Below, one piece after another: positions 1-12,644 of a DNA stretch of 64,000 bases (the first letter of the stretch is position 1; each line of letters begins with the position of its first letter). The position numbers and the translations under genes were made by a program. Source of the DNA: Apostichopus japonicus (Eukaryota; Echinodermata; Holothuroidea; Aspidochirotida; Stichopodidae); assembly GCF_037975245.1 (NCBI RefSeq), contig NC_092573.1:7924501-7988500 (forward strand), read 5' to 3'. The notes under the pieces are model-generated. The model saw nothing but the letters and a program-made list of their open reading frames with translations, did no database searches and was not told the DNA's origin.

Positions 1-1451
1 TCTCGTAACTTCTTTTATTTTGTTTTCTCATCTCTACTGATGTATGTAAGTAAGGATGTTCGTGTATGTATTTATAGGGGTGTGTGCGTGCATGTGCGTG
101 TATGTCAGTGTGTGTGTGTGTGCATAGATGTGTGTATGCATGCACGTGACCTCAAAATTACTGCAGGGTCAACAACAATATTTTCGTGAAACAGGGTTGG
201 AACTGTTATGCACATATCTTTCAAAGCATTAAATGAGAATGCAAAAATTAACTGACAGACTTCCATTGCACTTTCCGGGCAAACGTGTGTAAGGAGAATC
301 GAGCCTCAGAAAATATACACATGGAGATAACTATATTGATGCTCAGCTTCGCCAGAGCCAAGTTCAGAACCAAGAAGTGGAGCAAACGGTAAGTGGGCAT
401 ATACATGTGGTTCACATCCTTAAATATGCTAGAAAAATGGCTAAATGTTCACATTGGGGAAATCGATGAATTGTTAGAGCATCCCTTCAGACAGTCAGAT
501 GCATGAGTTCTTTTTCGATTTAGAGTTATTCGTTGTGTTCATGGAGTGTGTGTGTGTGGGTGGGGGCTGTAAAAGCGAGCTGGTACTACCCACACTCCTA
601 CAGTTTTGAGTGCCACTTGTATGACATATTTTCCGGATATTACGGCACGTTTTTTTTGTACATCGCATTTTGAGGGGGGGGGGGTTGTTCGAGCAGTGGG
701 GGACACCCTCTACTACCCTACTCCTCTGCTCCGGGGCACTATGTCGTAGCGCGCGTCAGGTGGAACCAGAAAGTGTTCCCAGCGCCAGGAAATTGGGCCT
801 AGCGGGGAACTAAATGCGATTTTGACAAGCCTTTTTGGAAAACAAATCAAAACTGTAAATACATTGGTTATTACAATTCTCGAGGGCCTCTTTTAAAGAC
901 ATGGGTGATCGCCGCCCTTGGGTAAAGAGGGGCGTCCAGGTCCCCTGTTGGTGTCCGATGGCGAAGCCCCTGAAAGCAAAGCGATTTGGTGCACTCTAGG
1001 GGACTCAAAATAATATAATAAGTTTCGCTAAAACAAAGGCAGGTTAAACAATTAAAAGCTGTATAATATCTAAGCAATAGAGGACGGAGTTTCATCAATA
1101 GGTATACAACATGAAAAGTCTTTCCTAACACACCAGAAATGGGATCTTTTCTCAAACCTTCCAAATGCATGTTTACTAGCATTGTTCATGCTCACAAATT
1201 CCCTCGCTACCGATGTGATATATATGTTTCCCATGCGTTGTTTGTGTACATTGCACACGGCAACCCAGTTCAATCTCTTCTGAGTCAGTGTGCTTCTCCG
1301 CCAGGATTTTACACGTCTGAATGCACCAAATGAGCGTTCTGCCTCTCACGAGGACACAGGGCAAACCAATAGCAATCTTAGAAGCTGCTCAAACTGTGGA
1401 AAAGGGATCTCATTTCTGGTGATATATGTGCGGTATATCTGAAATTAAGGG

Positions 1452-2340
1452 CTAGCATTTTCCCCGGATAAGTGCTTGTGCCCTGTTGTACTTTCCGTCC
1501 ATGTTAGCTGTGCCGACGTAGGTTTGGCCACAAAGGTTATCCTTGTTGATTCCTAGTCTCAGCATGACATTGAATATCATGGATGAAATTGCTTTACCAA
1601 TGGTGTCCTCTAGCTTATGAAACCCATTGAACCCCTCTTGTACTTGGAGGAAACCATCCACGCAGCGTATGCACACACTTTCCTGTTCGACACCACTTAT
1701 ATCTTGCGTGCCATCGACAATAACTGTCGATATTACGGATCGACTGATATCCTCAATGATGTTCCGTGGTATCTGGTGGGCAAAAAATTGAAGCATATCT
1801 TCTACACACTGGTGGTGGGTCACATTTGTGTCCGTTCTAGCCAATCTTTCAATTCCTGGTCTTCTTTCGCTTGCATCAGGAGTAACTGGTTGAAGTTGTC
1901 CTCCTTTCTTCGTGTCGACGGTGTGCGAAACCTTGCCTGAGTAGGAAACGTACAGCTCGAACAATCTTTAAAAGGCACCTCCGGTTCTGTTCTTGTTGCT
2001 GTTTGTGGATGGATTGAATCTGTGCTGATACAGCTGTGCCCTCTCTCTGTTGTAGTAGATTACTCACTGCCATCCTATGGCACATTGATGTTTGGTGAGC
2101 CCTAAATTTATCCCGACTTTTCTTCCAAGTTTTTAAGGGAATGCAGATGAAGGTCGGCTCAGAATCGTTTTCAAGTTTCATCAAGCCATATGAATCCGTC
2201 TTTGCACACTGGGAACACACCACAGAGCCTAACCTTGGGATGAAATGATGCCAGATGAAATGGTTAAACCACTTCTCTTGAAAGTATAATTTTCTGGACC
2301 TTAAACAGGGAAATAATTTCAATACATAAATCAAATTTGC
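1452..2340 (-). pseudogene. ZMYM1-like hAT transposase (TTF zinc finger plus DUF4371-like), broken, copy 1
   Basis: Two adjacent minus-strand frames join into one transposase-derived protein. The first (2334 down to about 1880) has the TTF-type zinc-finger pattern: FQEKWF, then CSQC, then KTWKKSRDKFRAHQTSMCHR, then a stretch ending RFLLRQGFAHR. The second (1964 down to 1452) has the start of the hAT catalytic region, with STVIVDGTQDISG and LCGQTYVGTANMDGKYN; families of this kind conserve the DGTxD and GQxYDGAxNM motifs. A frameshift near 1900 and a scrambled linker break the gene. Downstream minus-strand sequence (about 1360 to 870) is decayed. A minus-strand open stretch at 2794-3213 may be an upstream part but shows no domain I can name. 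I see no terminal repeats that bound it. Confidence 0.75.
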
Positions 2341-4040
2341 AGGTCATCTTAGTTTCCTACATTGCACAAAATTTGATAGATATACAATATTTTATAATAA
2401 AACTAGTTGCACATATGTTGGTGGGAAATATGAAGAACTAGATAATTGTGTAGGCCTAATAGTCAACACTCTGACCAATATCAAACTGACATTACTGGCA
2501 TTGTTATACATGGTTATTATAAAGCCAATACTAAACAAAGACATACTTATATTACTCATCTTGCAAACTCACTGATAATATGGAAGCCAATAGATTACAG
2601 TTAACACATAAATATTTTTTCAATGATAATTTTTCTTTTGACTCAACAATATTCTGTGTGGAATTGTGTGGAGGAGTAAACTGTGTGGAAGGGTATGACT
2701 AATTTTGTTTGTATTTTGATACATATTGACATCAGAACTCTTGAGGTGGTATGTTTTTCGCTGGTTCATGATTCGGAACTGAATGCCCTAACGTCATGTA
2801 ACTAAGTTGTGGTGGGGTGGTCTTTTGCTCCTTACCTCCAGTTTTGAACGAGTCTGGTGGACGGGTGGGCTCCGGAGGTACTTGTTCAATCGCTTGATCT
2901 TTTGCTGTAAGTGTGTGGATGTACTCAAGTAGTATTTCCTTGTAAAGTGATGCAGTTGGGTTGGTACACCACTCTGCAATTACTCTCCAGTAATTTCACG
3001 TTCAAGTGAACCTGCAGATAAGCTGGATGATTGCTTGGACCTTCTAAAAGACGCCTGGTTGAGTTTTTCATCGCAAGATGACTGTCGTGTTTTTGGTATG
3101 GAATGGCATAGTTGCGCAGATTCTGATGAGTGAGCATCTTTACTTGTGGTGCCCTGTGTGATAAAAAACAATAGGTCAAATATTTTTATGTTTATAGGGG
3201 TCCGGGTAACCATTTCGGGAAGGGATATATCAAAACCCCTTATTGTGTTGCAGTAGTTCCTGGATCCTGGTTGTGCAGGCTTTTCAGTTTAAAAATTACA
3301 TAGCAGGTTACCTTGGTTGCTGTTTGTAAATTTTGACTCTTGCACGTGCATTACGATGTTTGTAGGTAGCTCGCATATGTGAGTACCTGAGGTGCGCAGA
3401 GGTGAGCAGAACGACTCACCTCAATTAATTCTAGGTGAATTTAGCTGCTGTGATAGCTAAATCATAAGGCATGTTGTGACCAGCTGCACTTGGCACACTC
3501 GCATTCACTAATCTCTACAATCTTCACATGTAAGGCGCATGCTCACCACTAAATTTGCTCTAGCTACAACCCTGCCTGGGGGGGGGGGCTCCGGACTTTG
3601 CCCCAGAGATGTATGCAATTTTCTTCGGGCCCATTATTCACATTAACTCGAAACACATATAGCCAGCATTGGCAGATCTATGACCATTAACTATATATAA
3701 AAAGCAATATCACTTTGGCACACCCATGCATGTTTACCAAACGTTAGTGAAATTTATTGCATGCACATACAATACTAACATCGACCCCCTAGCCCACCCG
3801 CCCCACCTCATAACTAGAAGTCCATGTTGTTATTGATTAGCAGAAAAGCTGGATATCTTGGTACAGTTCTGAAGACTGTTTTGGCTTGAAGGTCAAGACT
3901 GCTTGGTCATGTCTGCTTGAATCGCTTCACGAAAGGACTGCTAGACATTGTCCTGGATCAGACCACCAAACTGGGAAAATACAATAAAACAGTACAAGGT
4001 CTAGCCCGTACAATTCCAAAGGTGCTATTCAACATATATT
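2341..4040. other. Duplicated non-coding stretch of copy 1
   Basis: This has no supported gene. It includes a degenerate minus-strand open stretch (2794-3213), a G-run at 3580, and AT-rich sequence shared with 52880-54570. Confidence 0.5.
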
Positions 4041-5345
4041 TTTTACACCTTTCTTCGGTAACGACGCATAACTGACCATGTAAGCTACCATACTAATTAC
4101 ACGTACATACCTACGTGTACTATGTCAATGCAATATGTGTTCGGTTTCGTGATAATTATATTTGACGAGCTAGCTTAGATCAAGCCGATTGAATATTTGA
4201 ATACATGATAATAGAGTTACTTGAACCACGCTGATCAGGGCTGGCGTGTATCTAAGCATTTCAAACCTGTTGTATTTCAGTAATTTACAATAATTCAGTA
4301 GTTTACCTGGAGTAGTATGGTTCTCCCCGAAAGTGCACGGCACCATCGAAAACGATTCCTCATATCACTCACGTGCAGGCATGCGCACGTGGGCCACCAT
4401 TCAGTCAGGCGCCATCGTATGACAAACGTAGTGTTGCGTTAGGGTACTGAGTACACGTACGGAGCAAAATGTAATAATATTACATACGCGATCAACGTTG
4501 GACCGTGTGTCACGGTGGACTCAGCATACACTGGTAATATTAACGACCAACGACATTAGGGACTTTACCACGAGCGGTGATATGTCCTACATCAGAAAGT
4601 ATTCACTACTGACAAATGTGTATCAGAAAACCTCATACCTAATTAAACATCGAGTCGACACCTCATATAACACAATACAGAATTCTTGATAAATGTTGAC
4701 TACTGTAATTGATGCACTATTTCGCAAACGTAGATGATTGAATAATCAGGGGCTCTCTCGATAAGATCGGAATGCATGATGTGCATTTCTGCACATGGTT
4801 TCTCCGGGGCTGCCATATAGCTGTTGTGCTAGAGCCCTTTTTGCCTATTGTTTTTTTTATCGGCAAACCAAATTTCATTACGGGTGCGGTCCGGCTAGCT
4901 TATTTTCATTTCGCAAATAAGGAAAAACTACTTTCGGTGAAAGTATATGACGAAACCCAGTGAACCCATATCGATATGGATCATATTTATGATTGCACGT
5001 ACTTTCACCCATACACAAGAGATGTACAGACATTATGATAATAATCATGAGTGACAACTTGCTACGGTCACAGGTCACAGAAACGACCACGAAGTGTCAT
5101 CTACCTCATGCAGCATGTGTTGGATGAAGTTTTAGCCACCGACAAATATGATTTGGATAAATAATCTCAGGCATTATTTTCTATTTACAGGCAAAACAAA
5201 CAATTATGCCACCAAATAAGGGGGGTGGGATATTACATACTATATCCCCTACCTAAAATATTGGGGGTGGGCATGTCCCCCCACCATGATCGCCGACCAT
5301 GGTAACATGTCATATCGTAACTCCTATGGTTCTAGTTGGAAGAAA
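4041..5345. other. Segment present only in duplication copy 1
   Basis: Copy 2 passes directly from the sequence matching 4040 to the sequence matching about 5346 (junction near 54578), so about 1.3 kb is an insertion in copy 1 or a deletion in copy 2. The two edges share a short ATATTTTT stretch, which fits deletion or insertion at microhomology. Inside, no gene is supported. There is a G-rich, partly palindromic patch around 5219-5300 of the kind often seen at the ends of small DNA elements, but I could not match a pair of termini. Confidence 0.7.
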
Positions 5346-5625
5346 TCTGGAATATTTTTCATTCTACCGTTACTCCTATGCTGAAACCAATTCTGTACAA
5401 AAAATTCAATCAATGTACAAACAAATACAATAGTGCTACTCCTTTGATTGTAATTGGGTGAAAGTTGGGATATTTGTCATTCTACCGTTACTCTTATACG
5501 AAAGACAGTCATATTCATAGTGACCTCATTGTTCAAAAAAATAATGTTGTACTCATACGATTGTAATGAGGCAAAGTTGGAATATTACTCATTCTACCGT
5601 TACTCTCTTATGAAATACAATCAGA
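5346..5625. repeat. Degenerate tandem repeat around a CATTCTACCGTTACTC core
   Basis: The core CATTCTACCGTTACTC recurs three times in copy 1 (near 5360, 5478 and 5590) with partly conserved flanks at a spacing of about 115-120 bases. Copy 2 keeps a shortened version (about 54585-54795). The repeat could have mediated the nearby length difference between the two copies. Confidence 0.7.
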
Positions 5626-6119
5626 TTCTACATTCAAATTGATAGATGAAATCTCCATCTCATTTCTCGTTCCGTATTATAGCAACTGATAATTAGAGAC
5701 GATTTTTTTTTCACAAGTTTGTTGATAATAAACCAGTTGACAAATATAAAGCTTAATTTCACTTAATTTCAGTAATTTTCTAAAACGATAAATCAGAGCA
5801 ATAACTATAGAAGTACTTGACATTTCATCAGTTCGTATCGGTTCTTTGCAACACCGACAGAACATTATGACGAAATGAAGAAATCACCCATACATCGAAG
5901 GGAGTGTTCATATTTTACTTGCTAATTTGTGGTCTAATGATTTAATCACTTCACCATACCATTGTGATTGTTGTCGCTAAATATTTTCATTTCCTGAATT
6001 TGAGATCTGTCTGTTTCCTGAGTTCAGTTTTCCTTTTGTAGCAGATTTTATTTTTCATGAGGGAGGCGAATGTATTCAGTATTCAGGTATCATTTTGCCA
6101 AAGACAATCGACGCGTGAC

Positions 6120-6127
6120 TATATAAA
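6120..6127 (+). promoter_or_regulatory. TATA box of exon 1 A
   Basis: TATATAAA lies 55 bases upstream of the ATG at 6175. This fits a TATA-driven start in the short 5' leader. The leader (CGATTGGATAAGGAAGC) is conserved in the diverged gene B leader at about 27510-27520. Copy 2 reads TATACAAA at the same place. Confidence 0.55.
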
Positions 6128-6174
6128 CAATTCTATGTTCGATTGGATAAGGAAGCTTACAGATATCAAGGGAG

Positions 6175-6256
6175 ATGGATCGCCTGTTCCTGACACTGAT
6201 TCAGCTATGTGCGCTTACGTTTTCTATTGGGGCTTGTCTAATCAGAGATGCTAGTC
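6175..6256 (+). CDS. Exon 1 A: signal peptide of the FN3/module X family
   Basis: This is the first coding exon of a secreted protein. It starts MDRLFLTLIQLCAL and continues with a hydrophobic core ending ...FSIGAC, a typical signal peptide with an Ala-Cys/Leu boundary. It ends in phase 1 at AGTC|GTAAGT. The start is chosen because the same ATG, the same 82-base length and the same donor occur in exons B and C, while the longer overlapping + frame from 6057 has no such support. No FN3 or module X exon follows before exon 1 B at 27542. So this is an orphaned first exon, or an alternative first exon that splices to distant exons; phase 1 fits all family acceptors. Confidence 0.7.
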
Positions 6257-7488
6257 GTAAGTTGCGTTTTATTCAGTTAATCGGTTAATGTAGTACGCAA
6301 AGTTCAAGCAGATCTATAGTGTTACTGGGTAGATCTGCGATACGTGACTTTCCATCAGTTAGTATTTGCGAGATATAATGATATGCTGCTCAAAAATTTA
6401 CGTATAGTGAGAGGTCTGTTTCATTTTTTTGTGCCTTTTATTCATTAAGGCGTAGGAAACGAAACCGAAGATTGTAGTATGCACATCAAAAGCCAGCTAA
6501 GAAAATGTGATCCTTCCCATTTCAATTTTGAGTATTTGTCTCATTTGTCACTTGTAAATCCCTATGCGCATATATCTAAAAGAATCACTTACCTTGAAAA
6601 ACAAGCGTTAGATCACTGAATAACGTTATCCTTAACTATACATCTTTGGTAGATAAATTGAAATCTCTATAAGAATACAATAATATCGACAAATTATATC
6701 ATAGACCTGAATTTTCATACTTTAAAATATGTTGTATAAACATTTTTGTCATGACATTTATAAGCTAATATGCATGTCAAGAAGATCCATAGAGCGTAAT
6801 GTTTGTAACATAGGACACAGTTAGACTCTTTTAGTTATGCCAAGTCATGGTAGCCTATAAATGTGTTCTGTGGACATCACTTCATGAGACGTTGTCAATC
6901 TTAATCGAAGACAACATGTTCGAAGTACACCCTAACCAGTGACAGATACAGATATTCTCCATGGAAGGAACGGGATGGGGTTGGGGGGGGGGGGGAACAT
7001 CACAAAACGTCAAGACTCGTGCAAAGTGAGATAACATTTTCACTGTGTTGCTTTCTGAATGATTTTCGTATGAAATGATTTTCGTAATGCCACCCTCCGC
7101 TAACCGAATGCCCTGTTAACCATACCAACAGTTATGCTTTCTCTCGTGCATTCATTGAGTATCTTATTTACCTCACTTGGCAATCGACCTGTATCATTAT
7201 ATAAATATAACGCAACGAGGAAAAGAGAAAAGGACATTTCACTTCTGTCAGAAAGCTGCAAACAAAATAAGGAAATTGTTTGACACGTCATATGCCAATT
7301 ATGAAAATAATTGTAATCCGTTAATGGAAATGCAATTGTTTCAATCTTTATAAGACGCGTAAGCATGAAGGATGTGATTGCTTCCCACTGTCAGTCAAAT
7401 AAGGTATTATAAAATACATACCATCGTTATGTCTGTAAGCTAATGTTGTAATATAGTGTAGGAGAATGTGTCAAACCACTTGTCATTT
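6257..7488. other. Intron-like duplicated sequence, no gene seen
   Basis: This is AT-rich DNA shared with 55437-56693. It contains a poly(G) run near 6980. No domain is readable in either strand. Confidence 0.5.
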
Positions 7489-7529
7489 AGCCTTTGAAGA
7501 AGATCCTTCTAGGATCGAAACGTCAGGCC
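7489..7529 (+). ncRNA. Hammerhead ribozyme-like motif (Penelope/retrozyme type), copy 1
   Basis: The order of parts matches a type I hammerhead with minimal stem III: stem I strand GCCT, core TTGAAGA, stem II GATCC-TTCTA-GGATC, then GAAA, the palindromic ACGT, C (predicted cleavage after GTC), and stem I return strand AGGC. The consensus core is CUGANGA; here the first C is T, so self-cleavage is probably lost or weak. Such ribozymes with a two-base-pair stem III are known from the terminal repeats of Penelope-like elements. The duplicate is at 56694-56734. Confidence 0.6.
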
Positions 7530-7640
7530 AACTCACTTTTACACACGTAATAATTAGTAAAGTGACTGGATGGATCCAGCGACGGAGGGAAAAGGGGCCA
7601 TGGCCTTACCTTGGGAGTTTTCGCATGCACGCACGCACAC

Positions 7641-7946
<306 letters not shown>

Positions 7947-8743
7947 GACATTCATTTCCTTTTTACTGAAATTTTCTAATCTTTGGTATTTACAAATATT
8001 TGTCCGGTCTGGGCCCTCCACTTCCTAGAAATCCTAGATGGGTCACTGTATGGTAGTTTTGCGGGGATTTTATTTTTGAAGAGAACCTGTGGAGAAAAAA
8101 AAATGAGCTAAGTGAAAAAAAACGACTTTGGATAAGTCAATTTTCACAAGATTCACTGAAATGTTTATTTGGAAACAGTTACAAAAACAGATGTAATTGA
8201 ATGCATACTTACTGTAAAGAAATACAGTTGTTGAAGTCTCAAAGTTTGCAAGAAGAATTGACTTAATGCATGTATGGTCTGCTTTAGCAGGTGGGGAATA
8301 TATCGAATTGTTTGCGATCTTCTGCCATGAGCTCTATAACGAAACTTAACTAAATACTCAACAAAAGTACGACATGAATCTATAAATCAATGGACTAGAT
8401 TAAATATCAGAGACTTTACTGAGTTAAGGGGGAAAACGGGGTAAATTGTATATCGATGCATAAATTCAACTTACTTATGTTGTATATTTAATTACTTCAA
8501 GCTACCACGGTAAGTGATATGTATTGTCGATATGTTTAGTAAGTACTACCGTCAGTGGGTGGCATAATTTTGGCGAATGGGCGGTTGAGGTTTATCAATC
8601 AACGGTTCAGTGCATGGTTCCTATCATTTAGAGAGACAGTTTGTTCAAATGGTCTTTAGACTGGATTCTGATTAGCCCGAGTAACTGGCGTCATTTCAAA
8701 CACCCGTCGAAGACAGATCTGTGTTACTCACGTATGTGTTAAC

Positions 8744-10423
8744 CAGTGGCGTAGCCAGACTTTTCCATCTGGGGGGGGGCAAAGGGGAGGGGCGAAGGGT
8801 CTGATTGGTGGGGCAGACTAAGCTAGTACAAAAGACATACCAAACAGTTTGCATGACAATTTGTGGCAAATCGGGTATTGTGTCAGCAATGTAGGGCACA
8901 GATGGTCACTCTAGTTAGCTGACGTTTTATGTTATTTCCACATAGGTATTATTAACGATTAAACAGATCACTGAAAAAGTCATCGATAATTCTCTCTAAA
9001 AATCTGAATAGACTATGCTCTTTCTGTCAGTATTCAAAGATGATCAGCATCATATCTGACTTGCCTGGGAGTGTAACCACCCCCCCCCCCCCAATCAACA
9101 AAAGATGTTATCATTCCCCATTCGGGCCCTTCTTTTGCACTTTCTAGGGCTCACTCAAACAGTCTAGTGAAGGTTAATTCGCCTATTCTGATGACTGTCT
9201 GCGAACTTATCAACGAATTTCGCGCCCGGGGTGACCATATTTTCGTGACTGAAATCGGGGACATTTATTGCGTGACTGATATGGGGGAGGGGTTTAAGTG
9301 GAGGGGCTGTCCCCCTTCCCTTTGGAAAATTTTCAAGTGCCTAAGGTTCTTAGATGTAAAATGGTGATACTTTGAAGAACTTTTTAAATCAATTTTATTT
9401 TAAAAAATGTAGCTTTTTCTTAAATGAAATCCACTTACTTTACCGTGGTTCTTTGAGAGCTTGTGATTTGCTCATGCTCACACTATAAGTGTCGTTGTGT
9501 CGCCGTAGTTGCCATTGATACGGTCGAAAGAGTACTAGGCTAGATCGATCTAGCATATTTTTAACGGTGTTTCCACTTTACACTGGCCCACCTAAAATAC
9601 TGTTTATAAGTTCCGTTCTGCGACTGCACACTTTACTTAATTTTGTTTTTACAATTATTTTACTAATAATGTGGGATATTTTCGAAATTCCTGAACATTT
9701 TGACGAATCGGGGACATTTTCGGGGACACTTGTTCATCGGGGACAGCACACTGTAATCGGGGACTGTCCCCGAAAATCGGGGACGTCTGGTCACCTCGGG
9801 CCTATGAGCTCACTACTGAAACACAAACGTATATAGACAACTAGGCTGTTCTGTGTTGAATGTACCTAACCCAAGAAACACATCGCGATTGGTCGCGTAG
9901 GCGTAGCAATACATGTTTTAAGTTTCAGTCAAAATGCAAATTGTTTCTAGTAAATACTGCGATATTCATTCTGCCATACACGTCACTCACGTGTGAATTA
10001 TTTCGGAACACAATCCAGGGATAACCATGTGAACATAAACTGAACGTAGCCTCCGCTTGTGAGTGCCGCGGAGACCGTTTAATTAAATTGCCAACCCGTT
10101 TCCACATTTGACAATACAGAGACAGTTGCGTTTTTTTTTGCGCTGCTGCTTGGGTCAAAATCTTTTTCAAGGCAATGTTCCCATGGAAGTGATTTTTATT
10201 TTGGCCACCTAATTTCGCAGATAGAAAATTAGGTAAAAGGTAAAGAATAAAAATTGCATAAAAACCATGGTAATATGCACATAGGCCCAGCAACATATTT
10301 AGTGTGCATTCAAGTTTTTTCTTTCTCAGTTAATAATTCCATTTGGGGGGGGGGGCAAGTGGGGGGGGGCGAGCATTTCAACTGGGGGCTCCCTCCCCTG
10401 CCCCCGCTGGCTACGCCCCACTG
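8744..10423. mobile_element. Non-autonomous hAT-like transposon with 8-bp target duplication
   Basis: The left end is CAGTGGCGTAGCCAG and the right end, on the other strand, CAGTGGGGCGTAGCCAG. The flanks are the identical 8-mers GTGTTAAC (8736-8743 and 10424-10431). Eight-base target duplications and CAGTG-type termini are hallmarks of hAT elements. The 1680-bp interior shows no transposase and holds a second inverted-ended unit at 9224-9801. Confidence 0.85.
9224..9801. mobile_element. Candidate inverted-repeat element nested in the hAT-like unit
   Basis: The left end GCCCGGGGTGACCA and the right end, on the other strand, GCCCGAGGTGACCA match at 13 of 14 positions. TCGGGGACA-type motifs recur inside near both ends (9255, 9708-9790). 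I could not find a target duplication, so the exact borders are open. Confidence 0.5.
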
Positions 10424-10705
10424 GTGTTAACATTACAATAGAAATGATGACAACTGTTTAAACAGTCTTTATTGTCTTCTTCAGTTCTAAATTTAGCATG
10501 GAATGAATAAGTTTCGTTTGTTCTTACAAGTCATGAACTAAGTTTGGCATTATCATAGCTGATTAATGTAGTTATAAATATAAAAGGAACGTGACGTATA
10601 CATATCATGCTTGCTAGGTAATGTAACATTTCCGCCATGCATTGTATAAAAACATAAATAAAAACGAAGAGTGTTAACAACACATGCATAAATGCTTATA
10701 CATAT

Positions 10706-11698
10706 TGTAACGCCGCCAACGGCTGGTAGTGTAAAACCTGTCTCGAAACCAACTGGAGGAGGGTAGGGGAGGTAGATGGGGGACGGGTACAGATTAACTC
10801 GAAATCAGGAAGCAAACACTAGAGTTGTATGTTTAATAAAAGTATAATTTCTCATCTCGTTCTAAATCTACAGTGTAATATACAATATTTACATTTGCCC
10901 AATATAACGTACTGTGGTCGGGCACAACCCAAGGAAACGCAGGCATAACACTGGGGCTGCGCAAGGGTCGGGCAGTCTAGACGTCGGCAATCAACCGGTG
11001 TCGGGCAGCACAGGCTTCGGGTGATTCACCGGTGTCGGGCAGCCTAGGCGTCGGGCATTCCGCTGGACTCGGGCAGCGCAGGTGTCGGGCAATCCGCTGG
11101 ACTCGGGCAGCGCAGGGGTCGGGCAATCCGCTGGACCCGGGCAGCGCAGGTGTCGGGCAATCCGCTGGACTCGGGCAGCGCAGGTGTCGGGCAATCCGCT
11201 GGACTCGGGCAGCGCAGGTGTCGGGCAATCCGCTGGACTCGGGCAGCGCAGAGATGCGGGCACTCTAAAATGCTTAAACACATTTGTTTGGACTTAGCAA
11301 ATATCAAAGGCTTTACCACGAGCCGCCGGAAGGAAAGTTCCTCGTCTTGCACTCGACCGACTCTCCGACTCACTCTCTCAATTACGAAAGAACCCTTCAT
11401 TAAATACTCCGGAAATAACCCCCGTATACACACGTCCGTACAGAAACTGTAAAAAGGCTTAGACCAATCAGGGACTACCTGTATATATAACTACAGTGAG
11501 CTGCGACCAATGGGATCGACTCACACACCCGCCGCCGTGCCTGCCTTTGCCAGTCACGGGAATACATCGATATAGCAAAATTACGTAATCAGTTCCTGTT
11601 CCGGATAAACATCTCTCGTTACCTCCGCGGAGCGCAACAGATGTAACCCCTGAGGGAACGAAACGTATCTCACTAAGGAAAAGTATCTTTCCGCTACA
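10706..11698 (+). mobile_element. Candidate solo LTR
   Basis: The unit starts TGTAACGCC and ends CCGCTACA, that is TG...CA as in LTRs. It contains a promoter-like pair: CCAAT at about 11464 and TATATATAA at about 11482. ATAT flanks both ends, and the wider flanks are a 14-base direct repeat, ATGCTTATACATAT (10692-10705 and 11701-11714). The repeat could be the target duplication, or the insertion may have landed in a short tandem repeat. No gag/pol is present. An alternative reading is a DNA element with ends ATTGTA/TACAAT and a 12-14-base duplication. Confidence 0.5.
11047..11250. repeat. 34-bp GC-rich minisatellite, six units
   Basis: Six head-to-tail 34-base units run here, with core GTCGGGCAATCCGCTGGACT; degenerate half-units extend back to about 10960. 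It is strongly CpG-rich in an AT-rich neighbourhood and lies wholly within the candidate LTR. Because 34 is not a multiple of three, every frame stays open, which explains the overlapping long frames on both strands. Confidence 0.95.
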
Positions 11699-11714
11699 AT
11701 ATGCTTATACATAT

Positions 11715-12640
11715 ACGGCACAGTACACGCTTACATGCAAAGAAAGACGTGTGTTACTTAATACTACATAATAAATGCATATACCCGCATAACATCATTT
11801 TTATCATTTTTATGAACAAGGTTATAGAATATGAAGGTACTTTTAATGGTACTCTCCATATCAAGTATTCAAGCTATAAAGTACTTTGACTTACTAACTT
11901 ACAGTGCACGTATACTCTCTAGTAAGAGTATGGCAGGGCGTACTGCAGCTGCATGGTTGTGTTGTGGTCCCCAAAAATATTTCATTGAGCCCCACACCAG
12001 CGGCACAACCAGAAAGAAAAATAAATAAGAATCTTGACCACCATCCCCAGCCCCAAACCCATCATTTTCCCGGTGTCATTTGACACTCTATGGAAAATAT
12101 ACTTTCCTCTGTATAACCATTTATGGCATATGTTATAATTGTCATATGTATCAATAAATTTAAAACAAACAAAAACTATACGGACTCGAGTGGAGAGGGA
12201 AACATCTTAAATATCTACCAACAAAGCAAGGAGACTGGAAATCCAAATTAATGTTATGTAATTGCATATAGGCCTACTGCTTTAATTTATGGCACAAACG
12301 TGACCAACGTATAGACTTATAGGCTATTGAAAATTAATATCAAATGAGGAGTGGATTTGTTGTGTCATGCAGAGCCAAAACAGCCAAAATTAGTGAATCA
12401 TTTGGCACTCTGTTGTGTCCTGTGTTCATTTTAAAACTTGTTACCTGTACCTCTAATATTTTATCTACAGCCCAGTTCTTCCAGATGTTCCAGGTAATGG
12501 CAGTTTCCTTGTGTGTATGTGTGTATTACATAATCATATTTCCACACACACACACAAAACGTCCGTGTTTTGACTCGACATCTGTAAAATTTGCGTCGTA
12601 ATGGAGTTTTTTTTTAACCTTCATACCCACAGATATATAA
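11715..12640. other. No gene seen
   Basis: This is AT-rich sequence with short CA/GT tracts near 12515 and 12545. It is upstream of the DUF4440 exons, where a first exon would be expected, but none is recognisable. Confidence 0.4.
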
Positions 12641-12644
12641 AAAG

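Noticed and set aside
6057-6254. 65-codon frame overlapping exon 1 A
   Set aside because: It is a shadow frame; the signal-peptide frame with a strong donor and three paralogous copies is preferred.
10977-11452. Several overlapping Pro/Cys- or Gly/Ser-rich frames of 70-130 codons
   Set aside because: They come from the 34-bp minisatellite, which lacks stops in all frames.
12344-12601. 85-codon frame with Cys/Val-rich stretch
   Set aside because: It is partly a GT/CA tract, with no splice or domain support as a DUF4440 first exon.
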